Source: CAVUPF01 sp963777915 (GTDB lineage: Bacteria; Actinomycetota; Thermoleophilia; Solirubrobacterales; 70-9). Taken from it: a DNA stretch of 64,000 nt. The DNA lies in the NCBI GenBank assembly GCA_963777915.1, contig CAVZSH010000009.1, forward strand, positions 103,786 through 167,785, read 5' to 3'. How positions within the stretch are numbered: position 1 is the stretch's first letter; every line of letters begins with the position of its first letter. The notes under the pieces are model-generated. The model searched no databases. It saw only the letters and a list, made by a program, of their open reading frames with translations, and had not been told where the DNA came from. Made by a program: the position numbers and the translations under genes. Below, one piece after another: positions 32,243 through 40,794 of this stretch.

Positions 32243-34512
32243 CGCCCGGAACCTTTCATCAGCCGCATCAGCGCCAGGGCGCCGGCCTTGTGGAGCGGCT
32301 CGTTGAGGTTGCCGCACTTCGGGCTCTGCACGCAGGACGGGCAGCCGGCCTCACAGGGGCACTCAGCGACCAGCCGCTCGGCGTCGCCGAGCAGGCGCTC
32401 GAAGCACTCATAGCCGCGCCGGGCGATGCCGACTCCGCCGGGGTGTCCGTCATAGACGAAGATCGTCGCGCGGCCGGTCTGGAAGTGGACGTTGGTGGAA
32501 AGCCCACCGATGTCCCAGCGGTCGCACATCGCGATCAGCGGCAGGACGGCGATCTGGCCATGCTCGGTCGCGTGCAGGGAACCGAGCAGGGCGTCGGGCG
32601 CCAGCGTCGCGCTGAGGCGGTCCGGCAGCACGTACCAGAGGGCCTGGGTCAGAAAGCTCTGCTCGGGCAGCTCCAGCGCCACGATGTCGATCGGCTCCTG
32701 CTCGGAGATCGAGACCCGCTGAAAGGCGATCACCTGCTCGGTGACGGAGACCTCGCCGAAGTGCAGCTCGACCCCGGCCGCCTGGCGCTGCTCGCGCACC
32801 CGCTCGATGTAGATCTCGGTCTCCTTTTTGGGACGCGTGTACCAGTCTCCGTCAAAGCGGGAGACAATCGCGCGACGGCCCTCAACGTCGAGCAGCTCGA
32901 CCTCATAGGAGCGGCCGAGGTGAAGGTAGACGGCGCCGGGATGGATCGTGGTGAAGGCGCGCTCGGCCTCGACCAGGCCGAGCATCTCGCCCGAGTCGCG
33001 CTCGATCACCGCAATCGAGTCGGCCGAGGCGGAGCGCAGGGCGATCTTCGAGGCGACGAACTCGCTGCGCCGAGTCAGCAGCCGCCCGCCGGCACGACGC
33101 AGCTCCCCCGCCGCCACCAGCCGCTCCGCCCGCTCCCGCCACCCTGGCCCGAAGATCTCCTCGTCGGCGTCGGTGAGCGGCAACTCGTAGGCCGCCGCGA
33201 GAAGGTGGCGAGCGGCGATCTGCTCGTTGGAGTGATCGAGGATCGCCGCCTCGACCGGGCGCTCCAGAAACTCGTCGGGGTGGCGGCAAAAGAACTGATC
33301 GAGCGCGTCATGGCCGGCGACGTAGACGGCGAGCCCGCGGCGGCGGCGCCCGGCCCGGCCCCACATCTGCCGCAGGCTGGCGACGGTGCCGGGGAAGGTG
33401 ACGCAGATCGCCGCGTCCAGCTCCCCCACGTCGATCCCCAGCTCCAGCGCGTCGGTGGCGATAACCGCGAGCAGCTCACCGGCGCTCAGCCGGGCCTCGA
33501 TCTCGCGCCGCTGCTGCGGCGTGTAGCCGCCACGGTAGGGGGCGATCAGCTCCGCCAACTCCGGCTTGCCGCGGGCGGCGAGGTTGTCGCGGGCAAAGCG
33601 CTGGATCAGCTCGATCCCGCGACGGCTTTTGAGGAAGCAGATCGTCCGCACGCCCTGGGAGACGAGATCGGCCAGCAGGTCCGCCGCCTCCGACAAAGCC
33701 GAGCGGCGCGCCCCGCTGGCGCGGTCGATCAGTGGCGGATTCCACATCGCGATCTCGCGCCCCGCCCGCGGCGCGCCGTCGTCGTCGATCAGCTCAAAGG
33801 GCGCACCGACCAGCCGCTCGGCCAACTCGAGGGGGTTGGCGATCGTCGCCGAAGCGAGCAGGAAACGCGGCTCCGCCCCGTAGGCACGCGCCACCCGCCG
33901 CAGCCGCCGCAAGACGTTGGCGACGTGGGAGCCGAAGACGCCGCGGTAGGTGTGGGCCTCATCGACTACTACCCAACCCAGGTTCGCGATGAAGTCGCCC
34001 CAGCTCTTGTGGTGGGGGAGCAGGCCGACGTGGAGCATGTCGGGGTTGGTGAGGACTAGGTTGTTGCGGCGCCGGATCGGCGGGCGCTCCTCGCGGGGGG
34101 TGTCACCATCGTAGATCGCCTCGCGCAAGCCGGGCGGGCGCAGTTGGCCGAGCTTTCGCGCCTGGTCCTGGGCAAGTGCCTTGGTCGGGTAGAGGTAGAG
34201 GGCACGGCGCTTGGGCTCGCGGGCGATGCCGTCCAGGACCGGCAAGTTGAAGGCGAGGCTCTTGCCCGAGGCGGTGCCGCTGGTGATGATGAGGTTGGAG
34301 GCGGCGGCCTCGAAGGCCTGGCGCTGGTGGGAGTAGAGGCGCTCGATCCCAGCGGCGCCGAGCGCCGCGGCAAGGGCCGGGTCAAGCGAGGCGGGCAGGC
34401 CCACCCGCCGTACCTTGCGCTCCTCCTCGGCGCCCTCGGCGACGATGCGACCGTCGCGGCGGGCCGGGTCGATGGCGATCGACCAGGGCGACTCCAGGAG
34501 GCTCCTCGCCAC
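32239..34512 (-). CDS. DEAH-box helicase with C-terminal four-Cys domain (MrfA/Hrq1-like)
   Basis: 757 residues. Superfamily 2 motifs: SGTASGKS (78-85), YPTKALAQDQ, TNPDM, VDEAH (183-187), ASAT, TDALELGIDVGELD and QMWGRAGRR. The C-terminal DUF1998 region ends with a zinc-type Cys cluster CPCEAGCPSCVQSPKCGN. Homologues Hrq1 (yeast) and MrfA (Bacillus) unwind DNA 3'-5' and act in excision repair of mitomycin-type lesions. Bacillus MrfA needs the MrfB nuclease, and no such gene is adjacent. Upstream folP stop overlaps the start by 1 bp and a LOG-like gene overlaps downstream, indicating one operon. Confidence 0.92.
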   Translation of the reverse strand: MARSLLESPWSIAIDPARRDGRIVAEGAEEERKVRRVGLPASLDPALAAALGAAGIERLYSHQRQAFEAAASNLIITSGTASGKSLAFNLPVLDGIAREPKRRALYLYPTKALAQDQARKLGQLRPPGLREAIYDGDTPREERPPIRRRNNLVLTNPDMLHVGLLPHHKSWGDFIANLGWVVVDEAHTYRGVFGSHVANVLRRLRRVARAYGAEPRFLLASATIANPLELAERLVGAPFELIDDDGAPRAGREIAMWNPPLIDRASGARRSALSEAADLLADLVSQGVRTICFLKSRRGIELIQRFARDNLAARGKPELAELIAPYRGGYTPQQRREIEARLSAGELLAVIATDALELGIDVGELDAAICVTFPGTVASLRQMWGRAGRRRRGLAVYVAGHDALDQFFCRHPDEFLERPVEAAILDHSNEQIAARHLLAAAYELPLTDADEEIFGPGWRERAERLVAAGELRRAGGRLLTRRSEFVASKIALRSASADSIAVIERDSGEMLGLVEAERAFTTIHPGAVYLHLGRSYEVELLDVEGRRAIVSRFDGDWYTRPKKETEIYIERVREQRQAAGVELHFGEVSVTEQVIAFQRVSISEQEPIDIVALELPEQSFLTQALWYVLPDRLSATLAPDALLGSLHATEHGQIAVLPLIAMCDRWDIGGLSTNVHFQTGRATIFVYDGHPGGVGIARRGYECFERLLGDAERLVAECPCEAGCPSCVQSPKCGNLNEPLHKAGALALMRLMKGSGR

Positions 34513-35384
34513 TAGACGGCGCTCCGCGCCGCCCGGGCGATCCGCCCCGCGACCCTCACTGCCTGCAACGAGCTGCGGTCATGGATGCGGAGTACGTCGG
34601 CGCCGCCCCGGACCGCGAGGGCGAGAGCGGCGGCAGTACCCCACTCGCGCTCAGACGCTGCCAGCCGCCCCTCCCAGGAACCGGCAAGCACCGCGCCGAT
34701 GAAGTCCTTGCGCGAGAGGGAGACGTAGAGCGCCAGCCCCAGCGAGCGCAGCTCGCCGAGCCGGCGCAGGACCTCTAGGTCCTGCGCCGGGCTCAGGTCG
34801 AAGTCGAGCCCGGGGTCGATTGCGATCTGCTCCTCCGCCACCCCAAGCCCTCGGGCCAACTCAACCCTGGCCTCGAACCAGGCCCTCAGGTGATCGACCA
34901 CGTCGCTGTAATCGCGCCAGGGCCGGTCCACCCGCGGCGGCCCCTCGATATGCATCAGCACGTAGCCACAGCCGGCTTCCGCCACTAACCCGAAAAGCTC
35001 CTCGGAGCCTCCAGAGATGTCGTTGACTGCGACCGCGCCCGCCGCCAGCGCCCGCCGCGCCACCTCGACCGAGAAGGTATCGGCTGACACCGGCACCCCC
35101 TCCGTGGCCAAGCCCTCGACAGCCGGGACCAGCGCCGCGGCCTCCTCCTGCGGATCGACGGGAGGCCCGCTCCGCGCCGCAACCGCCCCCACGTCGAGCA
35201 TCTCGAACCCGGCTCCGACCAGCCCCAACCCGTCCCTCACGGCCTGCTCAGGCGTCCCGCTCCGAGCTCCCTCGAACATCGAGTCGACGGTCACATTGAC
35301 GATCCCGACAGCAACCGGTTGGGCGAGGTCGAGGGTGCGATCGGCGAGTCTCCACACGTCGGCTACCGTAGCGGCCGCGCCCAT
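34512..35384 (-). CDS. folP: Dihydropteroate synthase-like protein with altered motifs
   Basis: 290 residues of pterin-binding TIM barrel: GIVNVTVDSMFEGA, FEMLDVGAVAARSGPPV, VSADTFSVEVARRALAAGAVAVNDISGG, AIDPGLDFDLSPAQDLEVL, YVSLSRKDFIG and RIHD. Order and spacing fit FolP, which joins p-aminobenzoate to the pterin pyrophosphate. Yet conserved loops differ: NVTPDSF is NVTVDSM and the pABA-loop GESTRPG is replaced by AVAARSGPP. It could be a divergent FolP or a paralogue with another role. ATG 35382-35384 overlaps the divergent HAD start on CATG; GTG 35357 is an alternative. Confidence 0.8.
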   Translation of the reverse strand: MGAAATVADVWRLADRTLDLAQPVAVGIVNVTVDSMFEGARSGTPEQAVRDGLGLVGAGFEMLDVGAVAARSGPPVDPQEEAAALVPAVEGLATEGVPVSADTFSVEVARRALAAGAVAVNDISGGSEELFGLVAEAGCGYVLMHIEGPPRVDRPWRDYSDVVDHLRAWFEARVELARGLGVAEEQIAIDPGLDFDLSPAQDLEVLRRLGELRSLGLALYVSLSRKDFIGAVLAGSWEGRLAASEREWGTAAALALAVRGGADVLRIHDRSSLQAVRVAGRIARAARSAV

Positions 35385-36198
35385 GACCCTGAAGTGCGTC
35401 TACACCGACCTCGACGGAACCCTGCTCGGCACCGACAGCTCGCTCTTCCGCGACGCCGAAGGTGCCTTCTCCCTCGCCCAGGCCCGAGGCCTGGAGGCCT
35501 GCTACCGGGCCGGAGTCGAGGTCGTGATCATGTCCGGCCGTCGCGAGCCCCAGGTCCACGAGGCAGCGCGCCTGATGGGCCAGAACTCCTACATCTATGA
35601 GGCCGGCTGCGCCTTCGCGATCGACGGCGAGACGACGCTGCTGACCGGCGGGCTGGTCCCTGACGAGAACGGCACGGTCTATGAGCAGATCGAGGAGCGG
35701 GGCATCCCGAAGCTGCTGTTCGAGCACTTCGAGGGGCGGCTCGAATACCACTCCCCCTGGCACTACGGCCGCGTCCTCTCCCACCTCTTCCGCGGCAAGG
35801 TCGACGTCGAGGAGGCCAATGCGCTGCTCAGAGGAGGCGGCCACGAGGACCTGCGGCTGCTCGACAACGGCGCGATCGGTCGCGAGATGCCCGCCCTCGA
35901 AGGGCCCGCCCATGCCTACCACCTCGTCCCCAGGGTGGTCAGCAAGGCCACCGCCGTCGCTGCCCACGCCCGCGTCCGGGCCTACGAGCGCGACGAGTGC
36001 ATCGCAGTTGGCGACTCGGTCGAGGACCTGGAGGTGGCTAGTTCGGTCGGGCGCTTCTTCGTCGTCGCCAACGGGCCCGAACGCGACCCCGGCCTGCGCG
36101 CCGCCCTCGCCGACTGGAACAACGTCACCGTCACCGAGGGCCAGATGGGCGAGGGCTTTTATGAGGCGGTCGTCTCGACCCTCATCGAGCGGCCCTGA
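35383..36198 (+). CDS. HAD hydrolase, Cof/SPP type
   Basis: 271 residues from ATG 35383. Motif I YTDLDGTLLG with nucleophile Asp, motif II VEVVIMSGR, and motif IV ECIAVGDSVEDLEVASSVGRFFVVAN (GDSxxD) define a C2-cap HAD phosphatase of the Cof/mannosyl-3-phosphoglycerate phosphatase kind. Substrate is unknown; sugar phosphates are usual. The frame runs upstream to 35017, antisense to folP, which is rejected. Start codons of this gene and folP share the palindrome CATG. Confidence 0.88.
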   Translation: MTLKCVYTDLDGTLLGTDSSLFRDAEGAFSLAQARGLEACYRAGVEVVIMSGRREPQVHEAARLMGQNSYIYEAGCAFAIDGETTLLTGGLVPDENGTVYEQIEERGIPKLLFEHFEGRLEYHSPWHYGRVLSHLFRGKVDVEEANALLRGGGHEDLRLLDNGAIGREMPALEGPAHAYHLVPRVVSKATAVAAHARVRAYERDECIAVGDSVEDLEVASSVGRFFVVANGPERDPGLRAALADWNNVTVTEGQMGEGFYEAVVSTLIERP

Positions 36199-36310
36199 GC
36201 CCGCGCTCAGAGCGGAGAATGGACGGCGATCGCTCCCCGGCCGGGCAGATGGAGGCCGACAAGCGACCCTCTAGTATCGGAGCCCAACCCGGAGTCGAGG
36301 AGGAGTGCCC

Positions 36311-37024
36311 GTGTCTCAGGAGACCGCGACGGTAGCCGAGCAGGAGTACCTGGAGATCATGTTCTGGCTGGAGGAGGCCGGGCTGCCGATGACCGGGGCC
36401 AACGTCGCCCGCGCGATGCAGCTTTCCCCCCCCACCGTGCACGAGATGATCGGCCGCCTCACCGAGGACGGCTACGTCGAGCGCAGCGCCGACAAATCGC
36501 TCGAGTTCACCGCGTCGGGCCGCGAGCACGCCAGCCACATCGTCCGCCGCCACCGGATGATCGAGCGCTTCCTCACCGACGTGCTCGGCATCCCCTGGGA
36601 CGAGGTACACGAGGAGGCAGAGCGGATCGAGCATGCGATGTCGCCGGTGCTGGAGGAGCGGATGCGGGCTGCGATCGGTGACGCGAAGACCTGCCCACAC
36701 GGCCACCCGATCGTCGAAGGCGCCCGCGAGCAGGGCTCGTTGCTGGCCGACGTCGTGGTCGGCGCCGCCGTGCGCGTCTTGCGCTTCGAGAATGAGGCCG
36801 AGGACCTGCTGCACTACCTAAAGGACGCCGGGCTGAACCCCGGCTTGGAGGGCGAGGTCGCGGCCTCAGACGAGGATGGTGTGACGATCGTCTCCGCCGA
36901 GGGCTCCCACCGGGTCAGCCGCAGCGTCGCCGAGACGGTCTCAGTCCGTGCCGACCCCGCACCGCCGCCACGCGCGGCGATCCCCGAGCAGCTCATCCTC
37001 TCCTCGGATCGATACGGGCGCTAG
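36311..37024 (+). CDS. DtxR/IdeR family metal-dependent regulator
   Basis: 237 residues from GTG 36311, chosen because GAGGAGGAG at 36297-36305 lies 5 nt upstream; GTG 36305 would be inside that site. N-terminal winged HTH (EQEYLEIMFWLEEAGLPMTGANVARAMQLSPPTVHEMIGRLTEDGYVERS), then the metal-binding and dimerisation domain ASHIVRRHRMIERFLTDVLGIPWDEVHEEAERIEHAMS...CPHGHPI, and an SH3-like C-terminus. Conserved His/Glu/Cys ligands are present. It senses Fe(II) or Mn(II). Regulated genes are not evident here. Its stop overlaps the convergent aminotransferase stop (CTAG, 37021-37024). Confidence 0.9.
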   Translation: MSQETATVAEQEYLEIMFWLEEAGLPMTGANVARAMQLSPPTVHEMIGRLTEDGYVERSADKSLEFTASGREHASHIVRRHRMIERFLTDVLGIPWDEVHEEAERIEHAMSPVLEERMRAAIGDAKTCPHGHPIVEGAREQGSLLADVVVGAAVRVLRFENEAEDLLHYLKDAGLNPGLEGEVAASDEDGVTIVSAEGSHRVSRSVAETVSVRADPAPPPRAAIPEQLILSSDRYGR

Positions 37025-38124
37025 GCGGGCGAGCCGGCGCGGACACGGTCCAGCGCCAGGGCGATACGGGAGACGCCCTCGGCGATCCGCTCCGCCGCCA
37101 CCGGGGCGAAGGAGAGGCGGAGGCTGCTCTTGCCGCCCTCCAGCATGAAGTCGGGGCCGGCGACGAAGGTGACACCCTCGCCCTTTGCCTCGGCCAGCAG
37201 CGCGGCCGTGTCGGTGCCCTCGGCGAGATCGAGCCAGAGGAAGTAGCCGCCACCGGGGACGACGAACTCGGCCTCGGGGATTCGCTCGCGCAGAGCTGCC
37301 ACGAGCGCGTCGCGGCGCTCGCGCAGCGCACCCTTGACGAACTCGATGTTGCGGTCGAGCGCACCGGAGCGGCACAACTCCAGCACGATCGCCTCGCCCA
37401 ACATGTTGGGCGAGATGTAAGTCTCGTTGGCCCGCTTCGCTAGCTTGGCGATCTCCCCGGCGGGGCCAGCCAGGTAGCCGACACGCACCCCAGGGCTGAT
37501 CGTCTTTGAGAACGAGGAGGCGTGGATGACGCGGCCGGCGCGGTCCATCGAGAGCATCGTCTCCAGCGCCTCGCCCTCGAAGGGCAGCTCTCGGTAGGGG
37601 TCGTCCTCGAAGATCCAGAAGCCATGCTCGGTTGCCAGCTCGACCAGGCGCGCCCGCTTCTCGGTCGAGAGCGTGCAGCCGGCCGGATTGTGGAAGTTTG
37701 GAATGACGTGGGCGAGCTTGATCGACCCGGTGGCGAGCGCCGCCTCGACGGCCGCGACGTCGAGCCCGTCTGCCTCAAGCGGAACCGGCACCAACTCGAC
37801 TCCCAAACGCTGCAGGAGGAGCAGCGTCCGGTCGTAGGAGGGCTGCTCGACGAGCACCCGGTCACCCGGCTCCAGCAGGTGCTCGAACAGCATCGCGCCG
37901 GCCTCCAGCGACCCGTTGGCGACCATCACCTGGGAGCTGGTGAGCTCCCCGTGCCTCTCGGCGATCCACTCACAGAGGCCGGGATGCCCGATCCCGGTGC
38001 CGTAGGAGAGCGCCCTCTCCCAGTCCTGGGAGAGGGCGACGGCCGCCGCCTCGCGAACCGCATCGTGCGGGAGGATGTCGGCGCTGGGCGCGCCACGTGC
38101 GAAGGAGATCGTCTCGCCGGCCAT
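37021..38124 (-). CDS. PLP-dependent aminotransferase (2-aminoadipate / MocR-like fold I)
   Basis: 367 residues from ATG 38124. Fold-type I: ALSYGTGIGHPGLCEWIAERHG, VPNFHNPAG-like VIPNFHNPAGCTLS, IFEDDPYRELPFEG and the PLP Lys in SSFSKTISPGVRVGYLAG. This subgroup includes 2-aminoadipate (LysN) and valine-pyruvate-like aminotransferases without the MocR DNA-binding domain. Substrate not fixed. Convergent with dtxR. Confidence 0.9.
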   Translation of the reverse strand: MAGETISFARGAPSADILPHDAVREAAAVALSQDWERALSYGTGIGHPGLCEWIAERHGELTSSQVMVANGSLEAGAMLFEHLLEPGDRVLVEQPSYDRTLLLLQRLGVELVPVPLEADGLDVAAVEAALATGSIKLAHVIPNFHNPAGCTLSTEKRARLVELATEHGFWIFEDDPYRELPFEGEALETMLSMDRAGRVIHASSFSKTISPGVRVGYLAGPAGEIAKLAKRANETYISPNMLGEAIVLELCRSGALDRNIEFVKGALRERRDALVAALRERIPEAEFVVPGGGYFLWLDLAEGTDTAALLAEAKGEGVTFVAGPDFMLEGGKSSLRLSFAPVAAERIAEGVSRIALALDRVRAGSPA

Positions 38125-38173
38125 CGCGTTCGACCCTAGCAACGCCCCAGCGCTCGCATCGTTTACGACCCGT

Positions 38174-39853
38174 TCAGCGATGCCCTCGCCGGCGGTGGGC
38201 GCCGACCAGCTTGACGAAGCGCGTCTGGGTGGTCTTGAAGCCGTTTTCGTCGGTAGCTACCACCTTCAGCTGGGCGTCAGCCGCGCCGCCGCTGCGCATC
38301 GCCCGCAGGACGACGCGGCGGGCGCCCCGCGGCACTGCCACGCGCAGCTTCCTCCATGCGCCGGCCGCGAGCGACGCCCGTGTCGAGCCAATCCGCCGCT
38401 TCCCGGACACTGCCCTCCCCCGTCGCAGGGTGGTCGTCACGACCACGCCGCCAGCGTCTACCCAGCACTCCTCCTGCGGGCACTGCGCGAAGACGTTGAG
38501 CCGGCCGCGGACGCGCTGTCGCCTGGCGCCGGCGAGGCGGAGCTCCGGCCCCTTGTTGTCGGCCACGACGATCGTGCCGGTAGAGTGCGCGGCGGCGGAG
38601 CCGTTGCAGGAGGCGGTCTGCCCGGTGTAGATGAGTTCGGTCGAGCAGCCTTCGTTGTCGGTGACCGTGAGGCTGGCCGTGTAGGTGCCCGGCCGCGCGT
38701 AGGTGTGCGTGAGGGTCGCCGTTGAGCCCTTTGAGTGCGTGCCGTCGCCGAATTCCCAAGCATAGGTGGCGATCGTGCCGTCGGGGTCCCTGGAGGCGCC
38801 GGCGTGGAAGGTGAGCTTTCGCCCGGCGATCCTCTTCTGCGGCGTGACCCGGAAGGAGGCGGTCGGCGGCTGGTCGGGGGCGATCGCGATGCCGGCGGGT
38901 TCTTTTCCGACCGAGATCGAGGCGGAGGGGACGTTGGTTGCCGTGTTGACTACGCTGATCGCGCCGCCGCCCGAGTTTGAGACGTAGAGCTGTGAGCCGC
39001 CCGGGCTAACCGCGACCCCTTCGGGGCCGGTAAAGCCCGTGATCGCAGCGCCGGGCACGCTCGTGGCGGTGATGATCGGGGTCAGGGTGCCGTCGCCGAA
39101 GCCGGCCGCGTAGGCAAGCGTGCCGCTCGGCCCGATTGCGATTCCCGACGGCTGGGCGCCGACCGTGATCGGTGTGCCGGCCAGCTGGCCGTTGGCGGGA
39201 TTGAAGGCGGTCACCGAGTCTGAGCCGCGGTTGGTGACGTAGGCGCGCCCGCCGCGCGGGCCGATCGCGATCTGGGAGGGCCCCAGAGCGTCGGGGACCG
39301 TGCCGGTCACCGTTCGGGCGGTCGTGTTGACGATCGAGACATCGCCTCCTTTCTGGACGACGAAGACGGCGGTGCCGTCGGGGGAGATGGCGATCCCGTC
39401 GGGTTCGCTCCCGACTTCGATCGGGGTGCCAACCACCGCGTTGGTCGCGGTGGCGATCACCGAGACCGTATTGTCGCCCGAGTCGGCGACCCAGGCGGCC
39501 TGACCGTTGGGAGAGATGGCGATGCCGCGCGGCTTGGAGCCCACACCGACCGCGATCGGCGTGCCAACCACCGTGTTGGTCGCCGTGGAGATCACCGAAA
39601 CGGTGCCTTCGTCTTCGTTGGTGACGTAGGCAAACTGACCGTCAGGGGTAATCGCCACGTCGCGTGGCCCGGCCCCGACCGTGATCGACCCGGTCAGAGA
39701 GTTCGTCCCCACGTCGATCGCCGAGACGGTCCCGCTGCCGGCGTTGGCGACGTAGGCGTTGCGCGCAGCTGAGGCCGGAGCGGCGATCACCAAGGCGGCC
39801 ACGAATGCCAGGAACGCGCAGCGCTTGAGCCCTCTGAGCCGACTGGAAAACAC
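38174..39853 (-). CDS. Secreted YVTN beta-propeller protein with PKD domain
   Basis: 559 residues. Signal peptide near the N-terminus (LKRCAFLAFVAALVIAAPASAA). Then about seven repeats of ~42 residues with the YVTN core (AYVANAGSGTVSAIDVGTN, AYVTNEDEGTVSVI, AWVADSGDNTVSVI, AYVTNRGSDSVTAF, LYVSNSGGGAISVV), forming a beta-propeller; next a PKD domain (AGASRDPDGTIATYAWEFGDG...HTYARPGTYTASLTVTDNEG) and a C-terminal beta domain with Cys. These surface proteins are probably adhesive or structural. The repeated DNA at 38.9-39.8 kb reflects the protein repeats. Confidence 0.9.
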   Translation of the reverse strand: MFSSRLRGLKRCAFLAFVAALVIAAPASAARNAYVANAGSGTVSAIDVGTNSLTGSITVGAGPRDVAITPDGQFAYVTNEDEGTVSVISTATNTVVGTPIAVGVGSKPRGIAISPNGQAAWVADSGDNTVSVIATATNAVVGTPIEVGSEPDGIAISPDGTAVFVVQKGGDVSIVNTTARTVTGTVPDALGPSQIAIGPRGGRAYVTNRGSDSVTAFNPANGQLAGTPITVGAQPSGIAIGPSGTLAYAAGFGDGTLTPIITATSVPGAAITGFTGPEGVAVSPGGSQLYVSNSGGGAISVVNTATNVPSASISVGKEPAGIAIAPDQPPTASFRVTPQKRIAGRKLTFHAGASRDPDGTIATYAWEFGDGTHSKGSTATLTHTYARPGTYTASLTVTDNEGCSTELIYTGQTASCNGSAAAHSTGTIVVADNKGPELRLAGARRQRVRGRLNVFAQCPQEECWVDAGGVVVTTTLRRGRAVSGKRRIGSTRASLAAGAWRKLRVAVPRGARRVVLRAMRSGGAADAQLKVVATDENGFKTTQTRFVKLVGAHRRRGHR

Positions 39854-39921
39854 CGCACCCCTTCCTTCGCTCGTTTGCGACGTTTACTCCCCAGACACGC
39901 CGGCTGGGCAAGAGTTGCGTG

Positions 39922-40794
39922 TTAGCCGCGCAGAGTCTCGACCGCGATCCGGGCCGTCTCGGTCGGGCTTTCGCCGACCCGCACGCCCTTGGCCTCAAGC
40001 GCCTCCTTCTTCGCCTGCGCGGTGCCCGAGGAGCCGGAGATGATCGCGCCGGCGTGGCCCATCTGCTTGCCGGGGGGCGCCGTGAAACCGGCGATGTAGG
40101 CAACAACCGGCTTGGAGACCTCGGCGGCGATGAACTCGGCCGCCCGCTCCTCGGCGTCGCCACCGATCTCGCCGACCATGACGATCAACTCGGTCTCGGG
40201 GTCGGCCTCAAATAGGGTGAGGATGTCGATGAAGTCCGAGCCGACGATCGGGTCGCCGCCGATGCCGACGATCGAGGAGTTGCCCTCGCCCGCCTGCTTC
40301 AGCTCGTTGCCGATCTGGTAGGTCAGCGTGCCCGACTTGGAGACGACGCCGATCTTGCCCCGGTCGAAGAACTGGGCAGGGATGATCCCGACGTTGGCCT
40401 TGCCGGGCGAGAGCACGCCTGGGCAGTTGGGGCCGATCAGCCGCACCCCCGCCTCCTTCGCCTTCCAGTAAGTCTTCAGCATGTCGAGCACGGGGATGCC
40501 CTCGGTGATTGCGATCACCGTCTCGACGCCGGATTCGATCGCCTCGTCGATCGCGGGGGCGGCGAAGCGCGCCGGCACGAAGATCATCGAGGTCTCGGCA
40601 CCCGCCTCCTCGACGGCCTCAGAGATCGCGTCGAACACCGGCACGCCGTCCACCTCCTGACCGCCCTTGCCCGGAGTGACTCCGGCGACGAGATCGGTGC
40701 CATAGTCGCGATTGCGCAGCCCGTGGAAGGAGCCCTCGCGTCCGGTCAGACCCGAGACGACCAGCCTGGTCTCGTTGCCTACGATGATCGACAT
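39922..40794 (-). CDS. sucD: Succinate-CoA ligase, alpha subunit
   Basis: 290 residues. CoA-binding Rossmann domain (ETRLVVSGLTGREGSFH), then the ligase domain with phosphohistidine His247 in QMGHAGAIISGSSGTAQAKKEAL. With SucC it interconverts succinyl-CoA and succinate with ADP or GDP phosphorylation in the TCA cycle. The start shares a base with the sucC stop (TGATG), indicating coupled translation. Confidence 0.98.
   Translation of the reverse strand: MSIIVGNETRLVVSGLTGREGSFHGLRNRDYGTDLVAGVTPGKGGQEVDGVPVFDAISEAVEEAGAETSMIFVPARFAAPAIDEAIESGVETVIAITEGIPVLDMLKTYWKAKEAGVRLIGPNCPGVLSPGKANVGIIPAQFFDRGKIGVVSKSGTLTYQIGNELKQAGEGNSSIVGIGGDPIVGSDFIDILTLFEADPETELIVMVGEIGGDAEERAAEFIAAEVSKPVVAYIAGFTAPPGKQMGHAGAIISGSSGTAQAKKEALEAKGVRVGESPTETARIAVETLRG

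Noticed and set aside
36199..36310. Promoter for the DtxR gene (TAGTAT near 36274)
   Set aside because: No matching -35 or palindrome at suitable spacing; too weak to list.
38900..39800. Regularly repeated DNA resembling a CRISPR-like array
   Set aside because: The ~125-bp periodicity codes for YVTN propeller blades with degenerate third positions; no constant repeats with unique spacers.
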